Assembly: GCA_031269875.1 (NCBI GenBank)
Contig: JAISYM010000112.1
Span: 1-37,252 of the forward strand
DNA length: 37,252 bases
From: Synergistaceae bacterium
GTDB lineage: Bacteria; Synergistota; Synergistia; Synergistales; Synergistaceae
Reading direction: 5' to 3'
The translations under genes were made by a program, and so were the position numbers. The notes below the pieces were generated by a model. It did no database searches, was not told the origin of the DNA, and saw only the letters and a program-made list of their open reading frames with translations. Below, in pieces: positions 25,875-33,198 of the stretch (its first letter is position 1; every line of letters starts with the position of its first letter).

Positions 25875-26270
25875 ATGAGCCAGTACATGCTAATGTCGTT
25901 TTTCTGGTTGTTGTTCGCGATAGTCGCGGTCAGCCTGGTATTCCTCGTAGTCATCGGAGTGACGGTTATCGCGATTATGAAGAAGATGTGCGCAAGCGGG
26001 CAAGAGAGGCCGTACCAGCGCGATGACTCCCAAGGCGGATCGGCTCAAACCCAAGCGCCCGTTCCGGTGGGAATCCAGGCGGCGCCAGCTCCAACAGATG
26101 ACGAGGACGAAATCGTGGCCGTGATAACAGCCGCGGTAACGGCGCTATGCGGCCCACGGGCCGGAGTAGTCTCCATAACGCCGTCCGGCGCCGGCTCACG
26201 CCACGGCACAGGGAGCGCTTGGCGTCTTACCGGCAGGCTCCAAAACTTCGAAGGTTTCTCAGATATTTGA
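25875..26270 (+). CDS. mmdD: Small membrane subunit of decarboxylase (MmdD/OadG-like)
   Basis: The 131-residue protein has one N-terminal membrane helix (about 9-35), then a polar Gln/Ala/Pro linker. A short C-terminal region (A-V-I-T-A-A-V-T-A-L-C-G, then W-R-L-T-G-R-L) is like the delta/gamma subunits that assemble Na+-translocating decarboxylases. It starts 12 bp after mmdA. Sequence conservation in this family is low, so the call leans on gene position and topology. Confidence 0.82.
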   Translation: MSQYMLMSFFWLLFAIVAVSLVFLVVIGVTVIAIMKKMCASGQERPYQRDDSQGGSAQTQAPVPVGIQAAPAPTDDEDEIVAVITAAVTALCGPRAGVVSITPSGAGSRHGTGSAWRLTGRLQNFEGFSDI

Positions 26271-26275
26271 GGAAA

Positions 26276-26375
26276 CGCTGATTAATTTGCCCAAACGACA
26301 TTTTGCCGTTTGGGAAGCCGGGCACAGCAAGGGTGTAAATTTTCACCCTTTAGGTGCTTAAACAACAAATCAGCC
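26276..26375 (+). repeat. GCTGATTAAT-type intergenic repeat, long copy
   Basis: A roughly 100-bp segment is bounded by GCTGATT (26277-26283) and AATCAGC (26368-26374). It contains CCCAAACG/CGTTTGGG (26290-26297, 26307-26314) and AAGGGTG/CACCCTT hairpins. It shares GCTGATTAAT, AAACGACAT and the terminal ACAAATC with the shorter copy at 23781-23840. It also contains the string TTCACCCTTTAGG found in the 43-bp repeat at 961-1003. It sits in the gap between mmdD and the biotin carrier gene. Confidence 0.6.
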
Positions 26376-26411
26376 TTTTCTTGAATTAAACATTTTTAGG
26401 AGGTCATAGAT

Positions 26412-26813
26412 ATGGCTCGCAATTTCAGAGTTTCTGTCAATGGGAAATCATACGATGTCGCGGTAGAGGAACTGGGACAGTCCGCCGCGCCAGCGCCGGC
26501 CGCCGCACCGCTTCCCGCCCCTGTCCCCGCCCCAATCGCGGCCCCAGCGCCGGCCGCCCCCGCCGCCGCGCCGGTGAAGGCAAGCGCGCCAGTTGCCGGA
26601 GGAACGACTATTTCATCTCCGATGCCGGGCAAAATATGGAAGATGCACGTCAAGGAGGGCGACGTCGTTACAGAAGGACAGCTCGTGCTCGTACTCGAGG
26701 CCATGAAGATGGAAAACGAGATATTCGCGCCGGCCGGAGGAACTGTCGCGCAGCTCTGCTGCAGAGAAGGCGACAGCGTCAACACCGGGGATACGCTTAT
26801 CGTAATCGCCTGA
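26412..26813 (+). CDS. mmdC: Biotin carrier subunit of methylmalonyl-CoA decarboxylase
   Basis: The 133-residue protein has a short N-terminal segment, a long Ala/Pro hinge (about residues 25-60), and a C-terminal biotinyl domain with the E-A-M-K-M-E-N-E motif; Lys99 is the biotinylation site. It starts after the intergenic repeat with AGGAGGT. It is the last gene of the operon: a strong terminator follows, and no membrane beta subunit gene (MmdB/OadB type) is present. Confidence 0.95.
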   Translation: MARNFRVSVNGKSYDVAVEELGQSAAPAPAAAPLPAPVPAPIAAPAPAAPAAAPVKASAPVAGGTTISSPMPGKIWKMHVKEGDVVTEGQLVLVLEAMKMENEIFAPAGGTVAQLCCREGDSVNTGDTLIVIA

Positions 26814-26846
26814 TACGAATTTGCTATCCATAGACTCTGAGCCACC

Positions 26847-26873
26847 AGCCGCCTCTCGAGGCGGCTTTTTTTC
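26847..26873 (+). terminator. Rho-independent terminator of the methylmalonyl-CoA operon
   Basis: A 9-bp GC-rich stem, AGCCGCCTC (26847-26855) paired with GAGGCGGCT (26858-26866), is followed by a run of seven T. It lies 33 bp past the mmdC stop. Confidence 0.92.
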
Positions 26874-27005
26874 GCTCTTTTTTTGATCTTTATTAACCTT
26901 TATTGATCTTTTTTGCTCATTTTTTCGCAAATAATCGAGAAGAACGTGACAATATATACTTTTTTATGTATCATTCTCCCATACAGTTTTTCTGGAGGCG
27001 ATTAT

Positions 27006-27881
27006 ATGCCCAATCTCGCGCCGTGGGAAATTGAGGAGAATGAGCGGTGGATGTATCCTGGTGGTGAACCGCCGGAGGATTTCACCGGTTCCGCCCGATT
27101 TACCTCCGGCCAAGTGTCCGACAGGACGGCCAGGAATCCCTCACGTTTCGAGAGGGGCGGGGAGGACGTGCCGGAGCGAAATATCGGCATAAATCCACAC
27201 ACAGCTGAAGAGCTTAAACGTATCGGCGCGTTCGAGGGCTATACTAAGTATCACAGGCAAGTGCTGGTAGCGTGCGCGCATATGCGTGAACACTTAAAAA
27301 AACTGGGCGCGGCGCTCTTCAAAGACTGCGAACTGGAATCCCTTCCTGAACGCTACGAGGAGATATCCCGCGAGCTCGAAGAAAACTGGAGGCTGCGGAA
27401 GCAGTCGCCGGAAGCGGTCAGGAGGGGGATATTCCTCGCGACCGAGTTAATAAAGGCTTTCCCCGTCTATAGGTTCTTTATCCCGCTCAAATCGCCTCTC
27501 AGACTGGTTGGCTGTATGGCTGACAGACTGGACGCCTCACAGGTGTCGCTGGTCTTGGACAAGATCAACAGACTGCCAAGCGCGCCCTACTCCGAGCCGT
27601 CCTTCCTCGGCATGAGGTGCGTCGCGTGCGACCGCTTGATGAGCTTTTATCTCCGCGCTGGAGAGTACGACAAAGCACTCGACGCCTGCGACTGCGGCAT
27701 TACGCTCGAAAGTGCCGACCCTCGCTCGAAGAACAGGTTCCAGCGCCGGAAAAAAGCCATCATCGAGATGGTCCATAAAAAAGGCTCGGCGAAAGACAAG
27801 ACGAAAAACACTTGGGGCTTCAGCTACGAAAGGCAATTCAAGAGGTCGTTACACGACTTTTCTAACGCCACCCTTCGATAG
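27006..27881 (+). CDS. Hypothetical protein, possible TPR-like C-terminus
   Basis: I do not recognise this 291-residue protein. The N-terminal ~75 residues are polar and likely disordered. The rest is mostly helical with many charged residues and no signal peptide or membrane helix. Residues about 208-265 (C-D-R-L-M-S-F-Y-L-R-A-G-E-Y-D-K-A-L-D-A-C) resemble a tetratricopeptide repeat. Cys residues cluster in that region (M-R-C-V-A-C and C-D-C-G). The ATG at 27006 is chosen because TGGAGGCG lies just upstream; a more upstream start would be in an AT-rich leader. It converges with the next gene and overlaps it by 33 bp at the 3' ends. Confidence 0.75.
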   Translation: MPNLAPWEIEENERWMYPGGEPPEDFTGSARFTSGQVSDRTARNPSRFERGGEDVPERNIGINPHTAEELKRIGAFEGYTKYHRQVLVACAHMREHLKKLGAALFKDCELESLPERYEEISRELEENWRLRKQSPEAVRRGIFLATELIKAFPVYRFFIPLKSPLRLVGCMADRLDASQVSLVLDKINRLPSAPYSEPSFLGMRCVACDRLMSFYLRAGEYDKALDACDCGITLESADPRSKNRFQRRKKAIIEMVHKKGSAKDKTKNTWGFSYERQFKRSLHDFSNATLR

Positions 27882-28286
27882 CCAAGCCGCCGCCCTTTCC
27901 TTGATATCGCCGTGCAAGACGATCTTCGCGCCCTCGACGTGAGCGCCGCACCCAAGCCCTTTGCGCATGGCTTTGGCAATCGCCGCCGCGGTACTGGCGT
28001 CCGGCTCCGGCTTGAGGCTGACCATGATGACCGTTCGCCCTCCCCTTCCGGCCGTTTCCCTGTGAAGCGCCGCCTGCGACGCTGACGCCAAAAATTTATC
28101 ATAGCCCACAGGCTCTTTCTTTGAATCCTGCGTATCGCCCTGAGCCGGACAAATTGCGGCAGCAGGCCGAGGAACGGGTTTCCCGACTACATCGCCGATG
28201 GAAAGTAAAAGATCGCCCTCTCCCCCGAGCGAGATTTGGCCGAAATCCCACGAATCGCCTCTCTTTTTCTTCTTTCCGCCGGACAT
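27849..28286 (-). CDS. SUI1/eIF1-like translation factor (YciH type)
   Basis: The 145-residue protein has a basic, low-complexity N-terminal half and a C-terminal SUI1 domain from about residue 80: G-R-G-G-R-T-V-I-M-V, then A-K-A-M-R-K-G-L-G-C-G-A and I-V-L-H-G-D. Bacterial YciH proteins bind the 30S subunit and influence start-codon fidelity. The ATG at 28286 has GGGGAGGT upstream; a longer frame would run into the dispersed repeat. The 3' end is antisense to the last 33 bases of the hypothetical gene. Confidence 0.88.
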   Translation of the reverse strand: MSGGKKKKRGDSWDFGQISLGGEGDLLLSIGDVVGKPVPRPAAAICPAQGDTQDSKKEPVGYDKFLASASQAALHRETAGRGGRTVIMVSLKPEPDASTAAAIAKAMRKGLGCGAHVEGAKIVLHGDIKERAAAWLSKGGVRKVV

Positions 28287-28334
28287 TTCAAAACCTCCCC
28301 ATAACGCTACCCCAGTGTCGCGGCACCTATCACA

Positions 28335-28376
28335 ATACCAATTTGAAAACAAAGGCCTGAAGGTGAAGATTTGAAA
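28335..28376 (-). repeat. Dispersed 43-bp repeat, copy 3 (inverted)
   Basis: On the minus strand this reads TTCACCTTCAGGCCTTTG followed by TTTTCAAATTGGTAT, matching 14208-14250 closely with one base deleted near its start. It lies about 50 bp upstream of the SUI1-like start codon and would be in that gene's leader. The remaining bases up to the trpB promoter at 28526 contain nothing that I can name. Confidence 0.7.
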
Positions 28377-28525
28377 CCGCGCAGCCACGTCGTCCAACAT
28401 CGAACGATTCCTATTTCGCGATTGCTCTTTGATGACCGCGCGGCGCAAGGCCGCGACAGAATTTTATCATAAGATTATCCGCAGTGCCTGCCAAACCCAG
28501 ATCAAGCCCCCGGTGAATCGTCTGC

Positions 28526-28554
28526 TTGCGTAAAGTTAAATTATGTGGTATAAA
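28526..28554 (+). promoter_or_regulatory. Probable sigma-70 promoter of trpB leader
   Basis: TTGCGT (28526-28531) and TATAAA (28549-28554) are separated by 17 bases. Transcription would begin near 28561, giving a leader of about 310 nucleotides before the trpB start. Confidence 0.6.
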
Positions 28555-28584
28555 GCATTCATACGATTTATCGGGGGAATTTTT

Positions 28585-28662
28585 GTGACAAGTGTTCGTG
28601 AATTTTATTTTTCCGTGGACGACGGATTTATGAGCGGTTTTTTGTGGCGGTGGCGTCAGTAG
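28585..28662 (+). CDS. Putative trp leader peptide
   Basis: A 25-codon frame starts at GTG (28585), six bases after GGGGGA, and ends with TAG. Its C-terminal residues are F-L-W-R-W-R-Q, with Trp codons at 28645-28647 and 28651-28653. An in-frame ATG at 28630 would give a 10-residue version. Tandem Trp codons just before a stop, ahead of competing hairpins and a terminator, are the hallmark of a ribosome-mediated attenuator; the trpB gene follows. No similarity to the E. coli TrpL sequence is implied. Confidence 0.75.
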   Translation: MTSVREFYFSVDDGFMSGFLWRWRQ

Positions 28663-28740
28663 ACGCCTACGTGTTTTTTCTGTGAATACAGAAGAGGCTC
28701 GGAGGTAACGCAATACTATCCCGAGCCTCTTTTTTATTTT
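28652..28740 (+). promoter_or_regulatory. Trp attenuator: pause hairpin, antiterminator and terminator
   Basis: Segment 1:2 is GGCGTC (28652-28657) pairing with GACGCC (28662-28667), overlapping the last leader codons. Segment 2:3 is GACGCCT (28662-28668, C bulged) pairing with AGGCTC (28695-28700), enclosing a TTCTGT/ACAGAA hairpin (28678-28693). Segment 3:4 is AGAGGCTCGG (28693-28702) pairing with CCGAGCCTCT (28721-28730) plus a T-rich tail, a rho-independent terminator. A ribosome stalled at the Trp codons would mask segment 1 and favour the antiterminator. Confidence 0.75.
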
Positions 28741-28792
28741 ATCTGTTTTAGGCCGCCGCGTCGTACATGCCGAAGCGAAAGACCGAAAGACC

Positions 28793-28830
28793 AAGAAGAG
28801 AGGCGAAAGTTAAAGCCTCTCTTCTTTTTT
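28793..28830 (+). terminator. Second terminator-like hairpin upstream of trpB
   Basis: A perfect 12-bp stem, AAGAAGAGAGGC (28793-28804) paired with GCCTCTCTTCTT (28815-28826), is followed by a T run. It lies only about 40 bp before the trpB start. It could be a second attenuation point, and the short direct repeat CGAAAGAC(C) precedes it. Confidence 0.75.
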
Positions 28831-28870
28831 ATGTTTTGTGTCTATATCAAAAAAAAGGAGGAAACAATCA

Positions 28871-30247
28871 ATGAGCAAAATACCTACCCGAATTTACTTG
28901 AGCGAGGACGAGGCGCCGAAATACTGGTACAACCTTCGGGCCGTGATGCGCAACAAGCCAGCACCGATTCTGCACCCAGGGACGCTCGAACCGGTGACGG
29001 CCGCGGATATGGAGGCGATTTTCTGCAAGGAACCCGTAAAACAGGAACTTGACGACACGACAAGGCTCATCCCCATTCCCGATGGCATTTTGGACTTTTA
29101 CCGGGCATATCGGCCGTCGGCGTTGATCCGCGCGTATTACCTTGAAAAAGCCTTGGAGACGCCGGCGGAAATATACTACAAGTTCGAAGGGACGAATACC
29201 TCTGGCAGTCACAAGCTGAACTCGGCGGGACCCCAGGCCTTTTACGCTAAAGAAGAAGGGCTTGCCCGCCTTACGACTGAGACCGGAGCCGGCCAGTGGG
29301 GTACGGCTATGGCTATGGCGGCCGCGTTCTACGGCGTAGAGCTTACCGTGTATATGGTGAAGATAAGCGCGGAACAAAAACCCTACCGCAAGGCCGTGAT
29401 GGAAACCTACGGGGCTAAGGTGTACCCGTCGCCGTCGGATACCACAGACGCCGGACGCGCGATTCTCGAACGGGATCCGGATACTTACGGTTCCTTGGGC
29501 TGCGCTATTTCAGAAGCGATTGAAACGGCGGTGAAAACCGACAGATGCCGTTACGTGCTGGGCAGCGTTTTAAACCATGTCCTGCTGCATCAATCGGTGA
29601 TCGGCCTTGAAACGAAAACGGCCCTTGACAAGTACGGGATCGCGCCGGACTTAATCATAGGGTGCGCGGGCGGCGGCTCGAACCTGGGCGGGCTCATCGC
29701 CCCGTTTATGGGGGAAAGAATCGAGGGGAAAAACAGCATCCGCTTTATCGCGGTCGAGCCGGCCTCCTGCCCGAGTTTTACCCGGGGCCGCTTCGCCTAT
29801 GACTTTGGCGACACCGCCAAAACCACCCCGCTCATCAAGATGAAAACATTGGGCAACGGCTTCATCCCCAGCAGCAATCACGCGGGGGGCCTCCGTTATC
29901 ACGGCATGAATTCCGTCTTGAGCCAGCTCTTCGAAGACGGCCTTTTGGAGGCCCGTTCCGAAACGCAGAACGACGTGTTTGAAGCGGCGGTAAAGTTTTC
30001 GAAGGTCGAAGGGATACTCCCAGCGCCAGAATCGAGCCACGCGATCAAGGCCGCCATTGACGAAGCGATCGAGTGCAAGAAAACCGGGGAGAAAAAAGTG
30101 ATACTTTTCGGATTGACCGGGACAGGTTATTTTGACCTTTCGGCTTATATGCAGTACAACGCCGGAACGCTCAGCGACAAAGTCCCCACGGACGACGATC
30201 TGGCGAAAGGCTTCGCGACCATACCGGACATCCCGCAGAATCGCTGA
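28871..30247 (+). CDS. trpB: Tryptophan synthase beta chain, TrpB2 type
   Basis: The 458-residue PLP enzyme condenses indole with serine. It is longer than TrpB1 and shows the TrpB2-type N-terminal extension (R-I-Y-L-S-E-D-E-A-P-K-Y-W-Y-N). It has the PLP lysine in G-S-H-K-L-N-S-A (Lys115), T-E-T-G-A-G-Q-W-G and the phosphate-binding G-C-A-G-G-G-S-N. The ATG at 28871 is supported by AAGGAGGA; an upstream in-frame start would lie in the terminator leader. No trpA or other trp gene is adjacent, so it may salvage indole. The attenuator upstream links its expression to Trp supply. Confidence 0.95.
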   Translation: MSKIPTRIYLSEDEAPKYWYNLRAVMRNKPAPILHPGTLEPVTAADMEAIFCKEPVKQELDDTTRLIPIPDGILDFYRAYRPSALIRAYYLEKALETPAEIYYKFEGTNTSGSHKLNSAGPQAFYAKEEGLARLTTETGAGQWGTAMAMAAAFYGVELTVYMVKISAEQKPYRKAVMETYGAKVYPSPSDTTDAGRAILERDPDTYGSLGCAISEAIETAVKTDRCRYVLGSVLNHVLLHQSVIGLETKTALDKYGIAPDLIIGCAGGGSNLGGLIAPFMGERIEGKNSIRFIAVEPASCPSFTRGRFAYDFGDTAKTTPLIKMKTLGNGFIPSSNHAGGLRYHGMNSVLSQLFEDGLLEARSETQNDVFEAAVKFSKVEGILPAPESSHAIKAAIDEAIECKKTGEKKVILFGLTGTGYFDLSAYMQYNAGTLSDKVPTDDDLAKGFATIPDIPQNR

Positions 30248-30286
30248 ATGGCTGAAACCGCAATCTCGAGGCGCCGCCCCAAACCC

Positions 30287-30313
30287 CGCCGGGGGGACGA
30301 GTTCCCCCCGGCG
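30287..30313. terminator. GC-rich hairpin between convergent trpB and GNAT genes
   Basis: CGCCGGGGGGA (30287-30297) pairs with TCCCCCCGGCG (30303-30313), an 11-bp stem with a 5-base loop. There is no T run on either side, so it may be a transcription barrier or mRNA 3'-end structure rather than a classical terminator. Confidence 0.5.
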
Positions 30314-30326
30314 CCCCCTAGCTTAT

Positions 30327-30881
30327 TCAGCCGAAATATTCATCAGCCGTGATCGCGTAATACGCAGCGTCGCAAATGCCTTGGTTGTTCCTGTCAGACT
30401 GCCGGAGTATCCCCTCAAATTTCAAGCCGGCCTTTGCCATGACCTTGCCGCTGTTCGGATTGCGAGTGTCGTGACGCGACCGGACTAGGTTGACGCCAAC
30501 CTCCTCGAAGAAAAAGCGCACAAGCCTCTTCAACGCCTCAGAGGTATAGCCTTGACGCCACCACTTTTTTCCTATGCAGTAGCCGATATGCACGGCCCTT
30601 ATGTCATCGTCCAAGCGCACGACGCTGATACCGCCGATCGGCTCGCCCATCTCGCGCGGTACTATGGCCCAACTGTAAAAGTTCAAGTCTTTGTAACTGG
30701 CGGCCCACTCTGATATGACCCTTTCGCTTTCGCGGGTATCGGGGTGCGCCGGCCACGTCATAAAAGCCGCGACATCCGGGTCGCTCGCCCAGTTGCGGAA
30801 CATAGCCCCCGCGTCGCCCGGCGTAAAGCGCCGCAGTATGAGCCGCTCAGTTTCGAGCGTGATTGTGCCGAGATGCGTCAT
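30327..30881 (-). CDS. GNAT-family N-acetyltransferase (RimJ/RimL-like)
   Basis: The 184-residue protein starts T-L-E-T-E-R-L-I-L-R-R-F, typical of the RimJ/RimL group, and has the acetyl-CoA segment W-R-Q-G-Y-T-S-E-A-L-K (motif A) and N-P-N-S-G-K-V-M-A-K-A-G-L-K-F-E-G (motif B). It acetylates an amino group of a protein, amino acid or small molecule, but the target is not deducible. The ATG at 30881 is preferred because GGAGG is at a usable distance; a GTG at 30890 is only two bases from it. The start lies 31 bp past the stop of the next gene upstream on the same strand. Confidence 0.9.
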   Translation of the reverse strand: MTHLGTITLETERLILRRFTPGDAGAMFRNWASDPDVAAFMTWPAHPDTRESERVISEWAASYKDLNFYSWAIVPREMGEPIGGISVVRLDDDIRAVHIGYCIGKKWWRQGYTSEALKRLVRFFFEEVGVNLVRSRHDTRNPNSGKVMAKAGLKFEGILRQSDRNNQGICDAAYYAITADEYFG

Positions 30882-30911
30882 CTGCTCCACAGCCTCCTTT
30901 ATCTATAGGGA

Positions 30912-32363
30912 TTATGACGGTGCGTTCCGCGCTTTTACCCTTACCGTTATGGCGCAGCCCTCGCCTGGTTTTGACTCGATATCGAGCTTCCCGCCCAGCA
31001 GTTGAACGCGCTCGTACATGTTCGAAAGCCCCCGGTGGCCCTCCAGCCTCAGCCGCTCGAAGTCCAGCGGGCAGACATCAAAGCCGCTTCCGTCGTCCAC
31101 GACGCGGAATACCAGCTCGTCCCCCTCCATAGCGAGCGAGACGTCCAGTGACGACGCTCCTCCGTGCCTCACCGCGTTCGAGATGGCTTCTTGCAGAATC
31201 CTGATTATCGGGAGCGAATATTCCTCCATAACCTCTATATCCCCCGCAGAGACGTTCACGCCGACGCCATAGGTCTCGGAGAGGCGCTCCGCCATCTCCT
31301 CCAGGGCTGAGGAGACGCCCAGGGCGAGCCACGACGGGGACAGATCGTCGCAGTAGTTACGGATTTCATTCGCGGCGTACTGTGAAATCCTCTCAGCTTC
31401 GTCCAGTTCGTCCAGCGCGCCGTCCTTCTGCGTATTCCGGGCGATCTGCGCGAGCTGGAGGCGCTTTATCGACGCCACAACCAACTGCAGCGGGCCGTCG
31501 TGGAGTTCGCGGGCAAGCCTCCTCCTCGCGTCCTCCTGCGCCTGTACGATATCGCTTATGTAACGAAGGCGAAGCTGTTCCTTCGCCACCGCCTCTGCCG
31601 CCGATTTTTCTATCACGTTTGACAGCGCGTCAACCTCATACAGGCGTGACGGTTCGAAGCGCGGGACGCTATGTCCCCAGTCCGTCACGCCGGTCGCGCC
31701 AGCGATCGCCCGGATCGGGATCACCAGATACCGCCACAGCGCGGCGATTCCCACAAGTACCGCCGCAGAGGAAACCATGACAGAGACAAGCCAGACGTTC
31801 CACACCCGCGATATGGAACTCAGCAGGTTCGTCCTGGAGGCGGCTACCAGGACGAAATTCCCGTTCGCCATCTCTCTCGCGACCACGTAATAACTCATCC
31901 CGCTCTCGTCAGTCACCTGAGCCGGCTGGCCCGCGAGCAGATCCTCCCTCCAGAGGGAAGCCAGGTTTTCCGCGCCGAACGAGCCCGCGATGGGACGCCC
32001 GTCACGGCTGAAGAAAAAAATGCCTCCTGACTTGAACGTCGGGTCGGCGGAGAACATGCGAAAGAAGAACCTGCGGGCTACGCTCTGGCGCTGGACCTCC
32101 ATGCGGTGTGACGCCTCGCCCCAGCCTCCCCAGCTGTTCGTCACCCACCTGCGCATATGGCCGCCCCATTCCTCGTTCTGCCACCTATTTGCCGACAGCC
32201 GTGAGTTTTCGACAAAGCTCTCCGCGATGTCGGATACATAAGCGGACAGCATCGAGTCCGTGACGCTGACCTGCGCCCTGAACGCGTAGATGGAGACCGC
32301 AAGCGTGGCGCCCGTAAGAACCGTAACCAAAAGCATCAGGAGAAGAAGCGCGTTGCGCCTCAC
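30912..32363 (-). CDS. NarL/DegS-type sensor histidine kinase (second pair)
   Basis: The 483-residue kinase has two membrane helices (about 5-26 and 188-210) flanking an extracytoplasmic domain rich in Trp, a HAMP-like region, HisKA_3 with His288 (R-E-L-H-D-G-P), and an HATPase domain (L-Q-E-A-I-S-N-A-V-R-H-G, D-D-G-S-G-F, G-H-R-G-L-S-N-M). The GTG start overlaps the regulator stop as GTGA, exactly as in the first pair at 2040-4177. It is similar to that kinase only in the cytoplasmic half; the sensor domain differs, so the signal is probably different. Confidence 0.93.
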   Translation of the reverse strand: MRRNALLLLMLLVTVLTGATLAVSIYAFRAQVSVTDSMLSAYVSDIAESFVENSRLSANRWQNEEWGGHMRRWVTNSWGGWGEASHRMEVQRQSVARRFFFRMFSADPTFKSGGIFFFSRDGRPIAGSFGAENLASLWREDLLAGQPAQVTDESGMSYYVVAREMANGNFVLVAASRTNLLSSISRVWNVWLVSVMVSSAAVLVGIAALWRYLVIPIRAIAGATGVTDWGHSVPRFEPSRLYEVDALSNVIEKSAAEAVAKEQLRLRYISDIVQAQEDARRRLARELHDGPLQLVVASIKRLQLAQIARNTQKDGALDELDEAERISQYAANEIRNYCDDLSPSWLALGVSSALEEMAERLSETYGVGVNVSAGDIEVMEEYSLPIIRILQEAISNAVRHGGASSLDVSLAMEGDELVFRVVDDGSGFDVCPLDFERLRLEGHRGLSNMYERVQLLGGKLDIESKPGEGCAITVRVKARNAPS

Positions 32364-33004
32364 TCCGCGTCCTCCTCGTCTATATGAAGCTGGTCGAGGA
32401 ATATTATGCCCCGCTTGAGCGCTATGAGTATCGCTTCTGTTTTGTTTTTAGCGCCGAGCTTATTGTAGACAGACGCCAGATGCGCCTGGACAGTGCGCTC
32501 CGTTATCGACAAGAGCGACGCGACCTTATGTCCCGTCATTCCCTGAGCCGCGCAGAGCAGAACCTCCTTCTCCCTCGAAGAAAGCTCCTCCGGCTCGGCG
32601 AAACCCGCCGCGAACGAAACGGACGAGTCCAGATAGAGCCTGCCTTCATGTGCGGCTCGAATTGCCGCGCGGAGCTGCTCGAAGGGGGCCGTCTTAAGCA
32701 CGAAACCGGACGCCCCGGCCCGCAGCGAGGCCATGACGTACTGCTGCGCCCTGTATGCCGTAAGCATGACGACCTTCACGGCAAGTTTCGCCTTCATCGC
32801 CCTTTCGGCGACCTCTATACCGGTCCCATTCGGCATCTCTATGTCGAGAAGCGCCACGTCCGGTCCCGCCTCCAACATGGCCCTCCACGCCGATTCGCCG
32901 TCTTGCGCCTCCGCTACAAGCTCGAAATCGGGTTCATCCTTTATCCACGCCGCAAGGCCCGCGCGCGTCAGAGGGTGATCGTCAGCCAACAGAATTTTTA
33001 TCAC
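32360..33004 (-). CDS. NarL/FixJ-type response regulator (second pair)
   Basis: The 214-residue regulator has a receiver domain with Asp54 (L-L-D-I-E-M-P-N-G) and Lys104 (F-V-L-K-T-A). A LuxR HTH follows (L-S-S-R-E-K-E-V-L-L to I-T-E-R-T-V-Q-A-H). The GTG at 33004 is chosen because GGGGAGG lies seven to eight bases upstream. It is a close paralogue of the regulator at 3512-4177. The divergent small exported protein at 33199-33561 is a plausible target. Confidence 0.92.
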   Translation of the reverse strand: MIKILLADDHPLTRAGLAAWIKDEPDFELVAEAQDGESAWRAMLEAGPDVALLDIEMPNGTGIEVAERAMKAKLAVKVVMLTAYRAQQYVMASLRAGASGFVLKTAPFEQLRAAIRAAHEGRLYLDSSVSFAAGFAEPEELSSREKEVLLCAAQGMTGHKVASLLSITERTVQAHLASVYNKLGAKNKTEAILIALKRGIIFLDQLHIDEEDAE

Positions 33005-33116
33005 AATCAAGACCTCCCCGAACATCCGCTCCAGTAATGTCAACATTAAACATACCAAAGGCGCGGCCATTTCACAATTGTCAAGTTTACTAATTACTCC
33101 ACTGCTCAATTTCGCA

Positions 33117-33145
33117 TTGCGTCTAGGATAGGCCGAATATAAAAT
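33117..33145 (+). promoter_or_regulatory. Probable promoter of the Spy-like gene
   Basis: TTGCGT (33117-33122) and TAAAAT (33140-33145) are 17 bases apart, about 54 bases before the gene start. The region is shared with the divergent regulator gene, where a minus-strand TTGTGA with TATGTT is weaker. A small CCCGG/CCGGG hairpin lies between promoter and gene. Confidence 0.5.
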
Positions 33146-33198
33146 ACAAAAGTCTAAAACACCCGGATTCCGGGCAATTATGGGAGGTGTACGATATA

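Noticed and set aside
28767-28874. 35-codon frame starting at an ATG in the second trpB leader hairpin and overlapping the trpB start as ATGA
   Set aside because: Lys/Arg-rich, no ribosome-binding site, and it runs through a perfect terminator stem, so it is best explained as chance.
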